Below, piece after piece: positions 43,430-54,981 of a stretch of DNA of 64,000 bases. The DNA is taken from contig JAIXRN010000045.1 of NCBI GenBank assembly GCA_027485165.1, positions 1 through 64,000 on the forward strand. The letters run 5' to 3'. The position numbers and the translations under genes are program-made. Positions within the stretch are counted from its first letter, which is position 1. Each line of letters begins with the position of its first letter. Source of the stretch: Rubrivivax sp. (GTDB taxonomy: Bacteria; Pseudomonadota; Gammaproteobacteria; Burkholderiales; Burkholderiaceae_C). Below the pieces are notes generated by a model, which ran no database searches, was not told the DNA's origin, and was given only the letters and a program-made list of their open reading frames with translations.

Positions 43430-44959
43430 GTGAGCCCCGACACCCTGCCCGCCCAGCTGCGCCTGCACGCAGCAGCGCGCCCGCAACAGCCGGCCCTGGT
43501 GCAGGGCGACGTGGTCCTGACCTACGCGCAGCTGGACGCGCTGGCCGACCGCTTTGCCGCCAGCCTGCAGCAGCACGGCGTGCAGCCCGGGCAGGCCGTG
43601 GCGCTGTGCGGCGACAGCACGCCGCTGCAAGCTGCGCTGTTTCTGGGCGCGCTGCGCGCCGGCGTGGTGGTGGCGCCGCTGGCGGCCAGCAGCAGTGCCG
43701 CAGCCCTGGCGTCGATGCTGGCCGACGCCCAGGCGCAATGGGTGTTTGCCGACGCCAGCGCGGCCGGCTTGCTGCCACAGCAGGCCCTGGCACGCACGGT
43801 GGCGCTGGACAACGGGGCGCCAGGCCAGCCGCTGGCGGACTGGTGGCTGCCCGAAGGCGCGCAGCCCGCAGCGGTGGACATCGCCCCCGGCCACCCCTTC
43901 AACATCATCTATTCGTCCGGCACCACGGGCACGCCCAAGGGCATCGTGCAGTCGCACGGCATGCGCTGGCAGCATGTGCAGCGCGGTGCGAAGTACGGCT
44001 ACAGGCCCCGTACCGTCACCGTGCTGGCCACGCCGCTGTACAGCAACACCACCCTGGTGGTGTTTTTCCCCACCCTGGCCTTCGGCGGCACGGTGGTGCT
44101 GATGCGCCGCTTCAACGCCGCCGCCTACCTGTCCCTGGCCCAGCAGCACCGTGCCACGCATACGATGCTGGTGCCCGTGCAGTACCAGCGCATCATGGCC
44201 CTGCCCGAATTCGGCCAGTTCGACCTGCACAGCTTCCACACCAAGTTCTGCACCAGCGCGCCCTTCCCGGCCGCGCTGAAGGCCGACGTGCTGGCGCGCT
44301 GGCCGGGCGGCCTGGTGGAGTTCTACGGCATGACCGAAGGCGGCGGCACCTGCATCCTGGAAGCCCATGCCCACCCCAGCAAGCTGCACACCGTGGGCCA
44401 GCCGGCCGAAGGCCATGACATCCGGCTCATCGACGAAGCCGGCGTCGAACTGCCTGCGGGCACCACTGGCCAGACCGGCGAAGTCGTGGGCCATTCGCCG
44501 GCCATGATGACGGGCTACCACGGCCAGCCCGAGAAGACGCGCGAAGCCGAATGGTTCGCCGCTGACGGTCGGCGCTACATCCGTACTGGCGACATTGGCC
44601 GCTTCGACGAAGACGGCTTCCTGGTGCTGCTGGACCGGCGCAAGGACGTGGTCATCAGCGGCGGCTTCAACATCTACCCCAGCGACCTGGAAGCCCTGCT
44701 GCGCCTGCACCCCGCCGTGGCCGACTGCGCGGTGGTGGGCGTGCCTTCAGAAGCCTGGGGCGAAACGCCGGTGGCCTTCGTGGTGCTGCGGCCCGGGCCA
44801 GTGGCAACGGCCACAGAGGCTGAAGCACTGCGGACCTGGCTGAATGCCCAGGTGGGCAAGACGCAGCGGCTGGCGGGCCTGCGCTTCATCGACGAACTGC
44901 CGCGCAGCGCGATCGGCAAGGTACTGAAACGCGAACTGCGGCTGGCCTGGGCCGGGTGA
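43430..44959 (+). CDS. AMP-forming acyl-CoA synthetase
   Basis: A 509-residue ANL-superfamily ligase. The P-loop-like motif is IIYSSGTTGTPKGIVQSHG, the adenine motif VEFYGMTEGGG, the hinge YIRTGDIGRFDEDG and DRRKDVVISGGFNIYPSDLE, and the catalytic Lys lies in LPRSAIGKVLKREL. It joins a carboxylic acid to CoA by way of an acyl-adenylate. The substrate cannot be read from the sequence; an aromatic or short/medium-chain acid is plausible. The start is GTG 43430. It is likely in one transcript with the Bug-type binding protein, and ends in a shared terminator hairpin. Confidence 0.9.
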   Translation: MSPDTLPAQLRLHAAARPQQPALVQGDVVLTYAQLDALADRFAASLQQHGVQPGQAVALCGDSTPLQAALFLGALRAGVVVAPLAASSSAAALASMLADAQAQWVFADASAAGLLPQQALARTVALDNGAPGQPLADWWLPEGAQPAAVDIAPGHPFNIIYSSGTTGTPKGIVQSHGMRWQHVQRGAKYGYRPRTVTVLATPLYSNTTLVVFFPTLAFGGTVVLMRRFNAAAYLSLAQQHRATHTMLVPVQYQRIMALPEFGQFDLHSFHTKFCTSAPFPAALKADVLARWPGGLVEFYGMTEGGGTCILEAHAHPSKLHTVGQPAEGHDIRLIDEAGVELPAGTTGQTGEVVGHSPAMMTGYHGQPEKTREAEWFAADGRRYIRTGDIGRFDEDGFLVLLDRRKDVVISGGFNIYPSDLEALLRLHPAVADCAVVGVPSEAWGETPVAFVVLRPGPVATATEAEALRTWLNAQVGKTQRLAGLRFIDELPRSAIGKVLKRELRLAWAG

Positions 44960-44990
44960 ACGGCCGCAGCGGCGGTTCACCCGGCCCAGG
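44946..44990. terminator. Bidirectional hairpin formed by the ends of two convergent genes
   Basis: A perfect 16-bp inverted repeat: arm cctgggccgggtgaac (44946-44961), 13-base loop, arm gttcacccggcccagg (44975-44990). Each arm contains the last codons and stop of one of the convergent genes, so both proteins end in WAG. It lacks T-runs but is strong enough to stop transcription or protect both mRNA 3' ends. Confidence 0.75.
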
Positions 44991-46521
44991 GCCTTTCACC
45001 GCGCAGGAAGGCAGCGGCGTCGGGCGGCAGGTCGGTGGTGAAGAAGTCGTGCGCCGGCAGGTCCACGGCCACCCGGCCATCTTCCAGGTACAGCACACGG
45101 CTGGCCAGGCGTTTGACCTGGCCCAGGTTGTGGGTGCACATCACCAGCGTGACGCCGGCTGCGGCCACGTCGGCGATCAGCGCTTCGACCTCGCGCTTGG
45201 CCGATGGGTCCAGGCTGGCGGTGGGCTCGTCCAGCAGCAGGATGTCGGGGCGCAGCGCCCAGGCCCGCGCCAGCGCCAGCCGCTGCTGCTGGCCGCCTGA
45301 CAGCGAACGGGCGTCGCGCCCGCCCAGGCTGTGCAGGCCCACGCGCTGCAGCGCTTCGGCACACCGCGCGGGGCGCTCGGCCGCCGGCACGCCCTGCAGC
45401 CACAGGCCCAGCAACAGGTTGCACCGCACTGACAGGCGCAGCAGAAAGGGCCGCTGGAACAGCATCGCGCAGCGGGGCAACCGGCCTTCGGGCTGCAGCG
45501 GCACCGCCAGGCGGCGGCCGCTGGTGGGCTGCAGCAGGCCGTGCAGCAGGCGCAGCAGGCTGGTCTTGCCGGAGCCGTTCGCGCCCACCAGGGCCAGGCG
45601 TTCGCCGCGCCGCAGCAGCAGCCGGGTGGGCTGCAGCGCCTGCACGGGGCCGAAGCGCAAGCTGGCGTCTGCCAGCTGCAGCAGTTCAGACCCAGGCAGG
45701 GCTGGCGCGGCAGCTGCGCCCGAGGGTGTGGGGGCTGCCGAAGGGCCTGCGACCGCAGGCGCAGGCAGAGCGGCCGGCTTGGCCACCATGGCCGGCATGT
45801 CTGGCATGTATGGCCTATCTGGCGCTATCGCCGCGGCACGCGCCTGCAGCGCCGCGATGCCCAGGTTGACGATGCCCACCACGCCCAGCAGCACCAGGCC
45901 CAGGGCCAGAGCCAGCGGCAGGTCGCCCTTGCTGGTTTCCAGCGCGATGGCCGTGGTCATCACGCGCGTGACACCGTCGATGTTGCCGCCCACGATCATC
46001 ACCGCGCCCACTTCCGAAATGGCGCGCCCAAAGGCCGTCAGCAGCACCGTCAGCACCGCCAGGCGTTCGTGCAGCAGCATCAGCAGCGCGCGCTGCAGCG
46101 GGCCCGCGCCCAGCGACTGCAGCTGTTCGCCGCCTTCGGCCAGTGCGTCCAGCACCAGCCGGCGCGTGAGGGCTGCGATCAGCGGCACCACCAGCACGCT
46201 CTGCGCCATCACCATCGCCGCCGGCGTGAACAGGATGCCCAGGCTGCCCAGCGGCCCGGCGCGCGACAGCAGCAGGTAAACCGATAGCCCCACCACCACC
46301 GAAGGCAGGGCCAGCAGGGTGTTCAGCCCCCACACCACCACACCCTGGCCAGGAAAGCGCGCCACCGCCAGCCAGGCCCCCAGCAGCAGGCCAGCAGCAG
46401 CGCCCAGCGCACAGGCCGACAGGCTGACGCGCAGCGACAGGCCCACCACCTGCAGCAGTTCGGGGTTGGCGCTGGCCACCAGGCCCAGGGCCAGACGCAG
46501 GCTCTCGGCCACCGTGCTCAA
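44977..46521 (-). CDS. tupBC: Fused tungstate-type ABC transporter permease and ATPase
   Basis: A 514-residue fusion. The first 225 residues are a permease with about five spans and TupB-type motifs (LNTLLALPSVVVGLSVYLLLSRAGPLG, FTPAAMVMAQSVLVVPLIAAL, GRAISEVGAVMIVGGNIDG). A Pro/Ala linker (about 230-275) leads to an ABC ATPase: Walker A GANGSGKTSLLR, signature LSGGQQQRLALARA, Walker B DILLLDEPTASLD, H-loop THNLG. TupB and TupC are normally separate. The periplasmic TupA binding protein is not in the window. Gene context (moeA, fdhD, mobA, fdsA) supports tungstate/molybdate uptake. TTG 46521 is used as start; GTG 46512 is also possible. Confidence 0.82.
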   Translation of the reverse strand: MSTVAESLRLALGLVASANPELLQVVGLSLRVSLSACALGAAAGLLLGAWLAVARFPGQGVVVWGLNTLLALPSVVVGLSVYLLLSRAGPLGSLGILFTPAAMVMAQSVLVVPLIAALTRRLVLDALAEGGEQLQSLGAGPLQRALLMLLHERLAVLTVLLTAFGRAISEVGAVMIVGGNIDGVTRVMTTAIALETSKGDLPLALALGLVLLGVVGIVNLGIAALQARAAAIAPDRPYMPDMPAMVAKPAALPAPAVAGPSAAPTPSGAAAAPALPGSELLQLADASLRFGPVQALQPTRLLLRRGERLALVGANGSGKTSLLRLLHGLLQPTSGRRLAVPLQPEGRLPRCAMLFQRPFLLRLSVRCNLLLGLWLQGVPAAERPARCAEALQRVGLHSLGGRDARSLSGGQQQRLALARAWALRPDILLLDEPTASLDPSAKREVEALIADVAAAGVTLVMCTHNLGQVKRLASRVLYLEDGRVAVDLPAHDFFTTDLPPDAAAFLRGERPWAG

Positions 46522-46628
46522 GGCTGTGGCACCGGTGACCGGTGCAGCGCGCCGGCGGCCGGGATGTGAACAGGGCTGCAGGCAGGCAGGGGCACGGCAG
46601 AATCAGACGCAAAGCCTTCGATTGCACC

Positions 46629-47972
46629 ATGAACCTGCCCGCCCCCCGGAACACAACGCCGGCCCTGGGACCTTCCCCCGTGGCCGCGGGCGACGCCCAG
46701 CTGAGCCTGGAAGAAGCCCGCGCCGCCATCTTGCGCGCGCTGCCCAGTGCGCTGGCCGCTGCCGGCCTTGCGGGTCACGCCGGCCAGCCAGGCGCTGAAG
46801 ACGTGCCGCTGCTGTCGGCCCTGGGCCGGGTGCTGGCGCAGGACATCTTGTCGCCCATCGACGTGCCGTCGCACGACAACTCGGCTATGGACGGCTATGC
46901 CTTCGACGGCAACGCGCTGGCGGCCGGCCAGCCGTTGGCCCTGCAGGCCGCGGGCACCGTGTTCGCCGGCCCGCCGTTTGCGGGCAGCGTGGGCCCGGGC
47001 CAGTGCCTGCGCATCATGACCGGTGCGGTGATGCCCGCCGGCCTGGACACCGTGGTGCCACTGGAACTGTGCCGGGTGGAAGGCGACCTTGCCCTGGGTA
47101 CAGTGCATGTCGCCCCTGGCCAGCTGCAGCCGGGCGAAAACCGCCGGCTGCGCGGCGAAGACCTGGCCTGCGGCAAGCCGGCCTTGCGGGCCGGGCGCGT
47201 GCTGCGGCCTGCCGACCTGGGGCTGGTCGCATCGCTGGGCCTGGGCACGGTGCCCGTGCGCCCGCGGCTGCGCGTGGCGGTGTTTTCCACCGGCGACGAA
47301 CTGCGCAGCCTGGGCCAGCCGCTGGACCCCGGCTGTGTCTACGACAGCAACCGCTACGCCCTGATGGCGGCCCTGCAGCGCCTGGGCATGGACGTGCTGG
47401 ACCTGGGCGTGGTGCGCGACGACCCGGCCGCCCTGCAGGCCACGCTGGAAGCCGCGATTGCCGGCGCCGACGCCGTGCTGACCAGCGGTGGCGTGAGCGC
47501 CGGCGACGCCGACCACACCCGCGCCCTGCTGGCCCGGCTGGGTGAGGTCGCGTTCTGGAAAGTGGCCATGCGCCCCGGCCGCCCCTTCGCCTTTGGGCCG
47601 GTGCAGGCAGCCGGCCGCAGCAGCTGGCTGTTTGCCTTGCCGGGCAACCCGGTAGCGGCGCTGGTGAGCTTCTACGCCCTGGTGCGTGACGGCTTGCTGC
47701 AGCTGGCCGGTGCGCGGCACGAAGCCCTGCCCGTGCTGCAGGCGCGCTGCGTGGACGGCGTGCGCAAGCGCCCCGGTCGCACCGAGCTGCAGCGCGGCCG
47801 CCTGACCCGCGCGGCCGACGGACACTGGCAGGTGCAGGTGGCGGGGTCGCAAGGCGCGGGCATCCTGAGCAGCATGACGCAGGCCAACGCGCTCATCGTC
47901 GTGGCGCACGATCAGGGCTCGGTGCCTGCGGGCGGCCTGGTCGACGTCTGGCCGTTCGACGGCCTGGTCTAG
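46629..47972 (+). CDS. moeA: Molybdopterin molybdenumtransferase MoeA
   Basis: A 447-residue MoeA, which inserts molybdate (or tungstate) into adenylylated molybdopterin. Signature parts are PSHDNSAMDGYAFDG, GQCLRIMTGAVMPAGLDTVVPLE, VFSTGDELRSLG, YDSNRYALMAAL and VLTSGGVSAGDADH; the C-terminal domain IV is complete. It is slightly longer than the E. coli protein (411) because of an N-terminal extension. ATG 46629 is chosen within a divergent 107-bp spacer from tupBC, so uptake and insertion may share regulation. Confidence 0.95.
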   Translation: MNLPAPRNTTPALGPSPVAAGDAQLSLEEARAAILRALPSALAAAGLAGHAGQPGAEDVPLLSALGRVLAQDILSPIDVPSHDNSAMDGYAFDGNALAAGQPLALQAAGTVFAGPPFAGSVGPGQCLRIMTGAVMPAGLDTVVPLELCRVEGDLALGTVHVAPGQLQPGENRRLRGEDLACGKPALRAGRVLRPADLGLVASLGLGTVPVRPRLRVAVFSTGDELRSLGQPLDPGCVYDSNRYALMAALQRLGMDVLDLGVVRDDPAALQATLEAAIAGADAVLTSGGVSAGDADHTRALLARLGEVAFWKVAMRPGRPFAFGPVQAAGRSSWLFALPGNPVAALVSFYALVRDGLLQLAGARHEALPVLQARCVDGVRKRPGRTELQRGRLTRAADGHWQVQVAGSQGAGILSSMTQANALIVVAHDQGSVPAGGLVDVWPFDGLV

Positions 47973-47976
47973 AAGA

Positions 47977-48873
47977 TCAAGCGCGCGGGGGCTCGGGCTC
48001 TGAATCGAAGCGTTCGAAGCCGGTGTAGCAGAGGAAATGCCGGTTGGCGGCGCGGCCGAAGAGTGTCATGCCCAGCCGGCTGGCCATCTCGTGGCCCATG
48101 GCGGTGACGCCGTTGCGCGACACGATGATGGCCACGCCCATCTGTGCCGACTTCATCACCATCTCGCTCGTCAGCCGGCCCGTGGTGTAGAAAACCTTGT
48201 CGGCGCCGTCCACGGCGTGAAGGCCCATCCAGCCGGCGATGGTGTCGATGGCGTTGTGGCGGCCCACGTCTTCGCAGAACATCAGCAGCTCGCAGGACTG
48301 CGGCGTGACGCGGAACAGCGCGCAGCCATGCACCGAACCCGCCTTGCGGTGGATGCTGTTGCGCTGGCGCATGGTTTCCAGCATCGCGTGCAGGCTGCCC
48401 TGGCGGATGCGAGCCACGTCGGCGCCGGGCAAGGCCACGGCGTCGATGGCGCTCATCATGTCGCCGAACACTGTTCCCTGGCCGCAGCCGGTGGTGACGA
48501 CGCGCTGCGCGGTGCGCGCTGCCACGTCATGCAGGCCTTCGTGCGTCTTCACGGCTGCGGCGCCGACATCCCAGTCGACGGTGATCGACTCGACCTCGGT
48601 CACGCTGTCGATCAGGCGCTGGTTGCGCAGCCAGCCCAGCACCAGCAGTTCAGGGCTGGCGCCCAGGGTCATCAGCGTGACGAGTTCGCGCTTGTCGACG
48701 AACACCGTCAGCGGCCGTTCGGCGGGTATGGGGATGTGCCGGCGTTCGCCGTATTCGTCCAGCACCTCGATGTTGCGCAGCAAGGGGGCGGCAGCCGCGG
48801 TCAGCATCGGGGCACCCGCCACGGGCGGCAGCGGGGCCGGGCAGTCGATGGCGGAGGGTGGGGCTTCAGCCAT
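47977..48873 (-). CDS. fdhD: Formate dehydrogenase accessory sulfurtransferase
   Basis: A 298-residue FdhD, which passes sulfur from a cysteine desulfurase to the Mo/W cofactor of formate dehydrogenase. It has [24 protein letters not shown], the Cys loop [46 protein letters not shown] and [17 protein letters not shown]. Only one cysteine is in the loop, where the E. coli protein has CxxC. ATG 48873 is preferred to TTG 48903, which adds a short Pro/Leu leader. Convergent with moeA, with a 4-bp gap. Confidence 0.93.
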   Translation of the reverse strand: MAEAPPSAIDCPAPLPPVAGAPMLTAAAAPLLRNIEVLDEYGERRHIPIPAERPLTVFVDKRELVTLMTLGASPELLVLGWLRNQRLIDSVTEVESITVDWDVGAAAVKTHEGLHDVAARTAQRVVTTGCGQGTVFGDMMSAIDAVALPGADVARIRQGSLHAMLETMRQRNSIHRKAGSVHGCALFRVTPQSCELLMFCEDVGRHNAIDTIAGWMGLHAVDGADKVFYTTGRLTSEMVMKSAQMGVAIIVSRNGVTAMGHEMASRLGMTLFGRAANRHFLCYTGFERFDSEPEPPRA

Positions 48874-49023
48874 CAGGGGTGGCACCGCCAAGGGCGCAAA
48901 CAACGGTCAAGCCTTTTGGGCGCGGGCATTGGCGTGGATCGTACCCATCTCGCTGTCGCCCATGAACGGTGCGATCATCGATGTCGCGCCGAGAGCCGCG
49001 ATCAGCCGCGCGACCCCCACACC

Positions 49024-49620
49024 ATGAGCCTGGACCCCCAAGACATCACCGGCCTGGTGCTGGCCGGCGGCCGCGGCACGCGCATGGGCGGCGTCGACAA
49101 GGGTCTGCAGCAGCACCAGGGCTTGCCGCTGGCCCAGCAGGCCCTGCTGCGCCTGCAGCCCCAGGTGGGGCAGCTGATGATCAACGCCAACCGCAACCTG
49201 GCCACCTACGAAGCCATGGGCGCGCCGGTCTGGCCCGACCCGCTGCCCGACTTCCCCGGCCCGCTGGCTGGGCTGCTGGCCGGCCTGAGGCATTGCAACA
49301 CCCCGTACCTGTTGACCGTGCCCTGCGACACCCCGCACTTTCCAGCCGACCTGGCCCAGCGGCTGGCGCAAGCCCTGTGTGACCAGCAGGCCGATGTGGC
49401 CATGGCCGCGACGCTGGAAGACGGGCAGACCCGTGCCCAGCCGGTCTTCGCGCTGGTGCGCAAGAGCCTGCTGGAAAGCCTGGCCGCCTACCTGGACCGG
49501 GGCGAACGCAAGATCGCTGTCTGGATGCGGCAGCATCGCTGCGTCGAAGTGCCTTTCGACGACGGCGCCGCCTTCTTCAACGCCAACACCCTGGCCGACC
49601 TGCAGCAGTTGCAAAGATGA
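49024..49620 (+). CDS. mobA: Molybdenum cofactor guanylyltransferase
   Basis: A 198-residue MobA, which transfers GMP from GTP to Mo-molybdopterin to make the bis-MGD cofactor that formate dehydrogenases need. It has the nucleotide loop [27 protein letters not shown]-like [26 protein letters not shown] and the Mg-binding [10 protein letters not shown]. The start is ATG 49024 after a divergent 150-bp spacer from fdhD. Its stop overlaps the next gene (ATGA). Confidence 0.94.
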   Translation: MSLDPQDITGLVLAGGRGTRMGGVDKGLQQHQGLPLAQQALLRLQPQVGQLMINANRNLATYEAMGAPVWPDPLPDFPGPLAGLLAGLRHCNTPYLLTVPCDTPHFPADLAQRLAQALCDQQADVAMAATLEDGQTRAQPVFALVRKSLLESLAAYLDRGERKIAVWMRQHRCVEVPFDDGAAFFNANTLADLQQLQR

Positions 49621-50120
49621 CCTCAGAACCCACAGAACCGAACGATCAGACCGAAGCCGAAACCATCAAGGAACCGCGCCGCTGGCAGGACTACGGCTGG
49701 ACAGCCCAGGTCATCAAGAACGACGACGACGAAGGCTGGGCCGTGGCGATGACGAAGATCGGCGCCAGCGAACCCGCCCTGGTCGGCCCCTGGACCATGG
49801 GCCGCGACAAGAAAAACCCGAAGCCGCTGGACACCAACGCCTTCCACACGCTGGTGAAGACCGCCAGCGAATTCGTGCGCCGGCAGGAACAGCAGGAACA
49901 TGCCCGGCTGCACCAGAGCGTGACGGTGACAGCCAACGGCGTGCGCTGGCAGGTGAACCTGGACATCGTGCCCGATGAGGACGACCCGCAAGCCCAGCTC
50001 AGTGCCCTGGCGGCCGACGGCAGCGTGGCGGCCAGCGTACGGGTGTCGCCGGGCTTCAAGCTCAGCGCACGCAGCGCGCAGGCCTGGGTGGAAGCGGGCT
50101 TCGCCAAGCCTGCGGGCTGA
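49617..50120 (+). CDS. Uncharacterised protein coupled to mobA
   Basis: A 167-residue soluble, acidic protein with no signal or membrane segment. The first third has [27 protein letters not shown], a middle part a predicted long helix ([23 protein letters not shown]), and the end a beta-rich segment ([15 protein letters not shown]). No family is recognised. The ATGA overlap with mobA and the convergent fdsA gene seven bases away suggest a role in cofactor handling or formate dehydrogenase maturation, but this is only by context. Confidence 0.75.
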   Translation: MTSEPTEPNDQTEAETIKEPRRWQDYGWTAQVIKNDDDEGWAVAMTKIGASEPALVGPWTMGRDKKNPKPLDTNAFHTLVKTASEFVRRQEQQEHARLHQSVTVTANGVRWQVNLDIVPDEDDPQAQLSALAADGSVAASVRVSPGFKLSARSAQAWVEAGFAKPAG

Positions 50121-50126
50121 AGGTGT

Positions 50127-52969
50127 TCAGCCTTTTGTAGCGCCGGCGGCGGTTCGCACCACGCCACCAGCCGCGGCACGCACGGCGCAGACCTTGAAGC
50201 CCGGAATCTTCGCCACCGGGTCCAGGCCCGGGTGCGTCAGTTCGTTCACCGCCGCCTCGGCCCAGCAGAAAGCCACGAACACCATGCCCGGCTGGGCGCT
50301 TTCGTCGGCTCTGGCGTACAGGCAGACGCTGCCACGCCGCGTCTGCAGCGTCACCGGCTCGCCGGCCTGCACGCCCACACGTGCCATGTCGGCCGGGTGC
50401 ATCCAGGCCACCGGTTCGGGTTCCAGCGTGTGCAGCACATGGCTGCGCCGCGTCATGCTGCCGGTGTGCCAGTGTTCCAGCTGGCGGCCGGTACACAGCA
50501 CCAGCGGGTAGTCCAGGTCGGGCAGCTCGGCGCTGGGCACCAGGCCGGCCGGTACGAAACGGCCACGGCCGCTGGGCGTGGGAAAGCTGCGGGTGAAGAC
50601 CACCGGCTCGCCCGGGTCGCCTTCTTTCTCGCACGGATACGTCACCGCATCTTCGGCCTGCAGGCGTGCCCAGGTAATGCCGGCAATGCTGGGCATCGCG
50701 TGTCGCATCTCGTCGAACACGGCGCCCACGACTGCGGGGGCGTCGGTGTGCGGGTTGCCGTAGGCCGACCAGTCCAGGCCCAGCTGCTGCGCCATGTCGA
50801 TGAGGATGGCGATGTCCTGCCGCGCCTGGCCCGGGGGGTTCAGCGCCGGCCGCGCCAGCTGCACGGTGCGGTCGGTGTTGGTGAAGCTGCCGGTCTTCTC
50901 GGCAAAGCTGCTGGCTGGCAGCACCACGTCGGCCAGCGCCGCGGTCTCGGTCAGGAAGATGTCCTGCACCACCAGCAGGTCTAGCGCGGCCAGGGCCTCG
51001 CGGGCGTGGTGGGCGTCGGGGTCGCTCATGGCCGGGTTCTCGCCCATCACGTACAGGCCCTTCAGGCGGCCTGCCGCGGCGGCGTGCATCACTTCCACCA
51101 CCGTCAGCCCGGGTTGTAGGCTGAGCTGCTGTTCAGGCACACCCCAGGCCCGCGCCATGCGGGCGCGGGCGGCGGGGTCGGTCACGCGCTGGTAGTCGGG
51201 GTACATCATTGGGATCAGGCCGGCGTCAGATGCCCCCTGCACATTGTTCTGCCCGCGCAGCGGGTGCAGGCCGGTGCCGGGGCGGCCGATCTGCCCCGTC
51301 ATCAGCGACAGGCTGATGAGGCAGCGCGCGTTGTCGGTGCCGTGCACATGCTGGCTGACGCCCATGCCCCACAGGATCATCGACGCGCGGCTGGTGGCGA
51401 ACAGGCGCGCCACTTCCCGGATGGCCTGGGGCTCGATGCCGCAGACCGGGGCCATCGCTTCGGGGCTGAAGGATTGCAGATGCGCGGCGAGGGCCGCGAA
51501 GCCTTCGGTGCGGGCCGCGATGAAACCGTGGTCGACCAGGTCTTCGGCGACGATGACATGCATCAGCGCGTTCAGCAGCGCGACGTCGCTGCCGGGCTTG
51601 AAGCGCAGGTGCCGGTGGGCGTGGCGCGTCAGGTCGTTGTGGCGCGGGTCCAGCAGCACCAGCTTCGTGCCGGCCTGCGCGGCGTTCTTGATCCAGGTGG
51701 CGGCCACCGGGTGGTTGACAGTCGGGTTGGCACCGATGATGACCACGACCTCGGCCTGCATGACGTCGCGCACCGGGTTACTGACCGCACCTGAGCCCAG
51801 GCCTTCCAGCAGCGCCGCCACGCTGGACGCATGGCACAGCCGCGTGCAGTGGTCGACGTTGTGCGTGCCGAAGCCCAGCCGCACCAGCTTCTGGAACAGG
51901 TAGGCCTCTTCGCTGCTGCCCTTGGCCGATCCGAAGCCGGCCAGGGCCTGGCCGCCATGGGTGTCGCGGATGCGGGCCAGGCCGCCACCGGCCAGGGCCA
52001 GGGCTTCTTCCCAGCTGGCTTCGCGGAAGACTTCGGCCACCTCGTGCGGGGCCAGCAGGCGGCCGGGCTGCTTGGGCACGCCCGTACGGCGCACCAGGGG
52101 CCGGGTCAGGCGCTGCGGGTGGCGGGCGTAGTCATAGCCGTAGCGGCCCTTCACGCACAGCCGGCCGGCGTTGGCCGGGCCGTCGCGGCCCTGCACGTCG
52201 ACGATGGCGTCGTCCTTGACGGTGTAGGTCACCTGGCAGCCCACGCCGCAGTAAGGGCACAGGGAATCGACCTTCTGGTCGGCCAGGACGTGCCCAGGCA
52301 TCGGCTCGGGCATGGCCTTGGACGTCAGCGCCCCGGTGGGGCAGGCCTGCACGCATTCGCCACAGCCCACGCAGCTGGAAGCGCCCATCGCGTCGCCCTG
52401 GTCGAAGACGATGCGCGCCTGCGGCCCGCGCCAAGCCAGGCCGATGACGTCGTTCACCTGTTCGTCGCGGCAGGCGCGCAGGCAGCGCGTGCACTGGATG
52501 CAGGCATTGGCGTCGAAGTGGATGGCGGGGTGGCTGGCGTCGGCCACGCTGCTGGCGCGCGCGCCAAAGCGGCTGTCACCTGCGGCCAGGCCCAGCTGGG
52601 TGGCCCAGCGGCCGAGCTCGTTGCCCGCAGGCAGCGTAGCGCTGGCGGTATCGGCCAGCAGCAGTTCCAGCACCATGCGCTGCGCACTGCGGGCGCGCGG
52701 GCTGGCAGTCTGCACCTGCATGCCGGCCTGCACGCTGCGGCAGCAGGCCGCGGCCAGGGTGCGTTCGCCCTGCACTTCCACCATGCAGGAACGGCAGTTG
52801 CCGGCCGGTGTCAGCCCGTCGGCATGGCACAGGCGCGGCACGCTGGCGCCTTCGCGGTCGGCCAGGGTCAGCAGGCTTTCGCCCTCAAAGGCCAGCACTT
52901 CGCGGCCGTCCAGCACCAGGCGCACGCCTGGCGCGGCCAGGTGGTCTTGTTCCCGCCGGGTACTGGCGT

Positions 52970-52973
<4 letters not shown>
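50127..52973 (-). CDS. fdsA: NAD-dependent formate dehydrogenase, catalytic alpha subunit
   Basis: A 948-residue molybdo/tungsto-enzyme. An N-terminal [2Fe-2S] domain (CHADGLTPAGNCRSCMVEV) and two ferredoxin-type [4Fe-4S] sets (CIQCTRCLRACRDEQV, CVGCGECVQACPTGAL) precede the MGD domain with its own cluster (CPYCGVGCQVTY). The metal-binding cysteine is C380 in CTRLCHASSVAALLEG, in place of selenocysteine. It oxidises formate to CO2 and passes electrons to the FdsB part. The start ATG 52973 overlaps the FdsGB stop (ATGA). Length is normal for FdsA. Confidence 0.94.
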
Positions 52974-54814
<1,841 letters not shown>

Positions 54815-54981
54815 GCGGCGCAGCCCAGCCTCATTGGCGTTGGTTGGTCGCGGACTATCAGCCGCTGCCCTGCACCTGTCCAATCGTTTGGCCAAACCCC
54901 GCCATTCACGGCGCTGATGACGAACGGTTGTTGCGCCTGTCGACCTGCGAAAGCCCTTTGGCCCGCCGGCCTGCAGACCCC

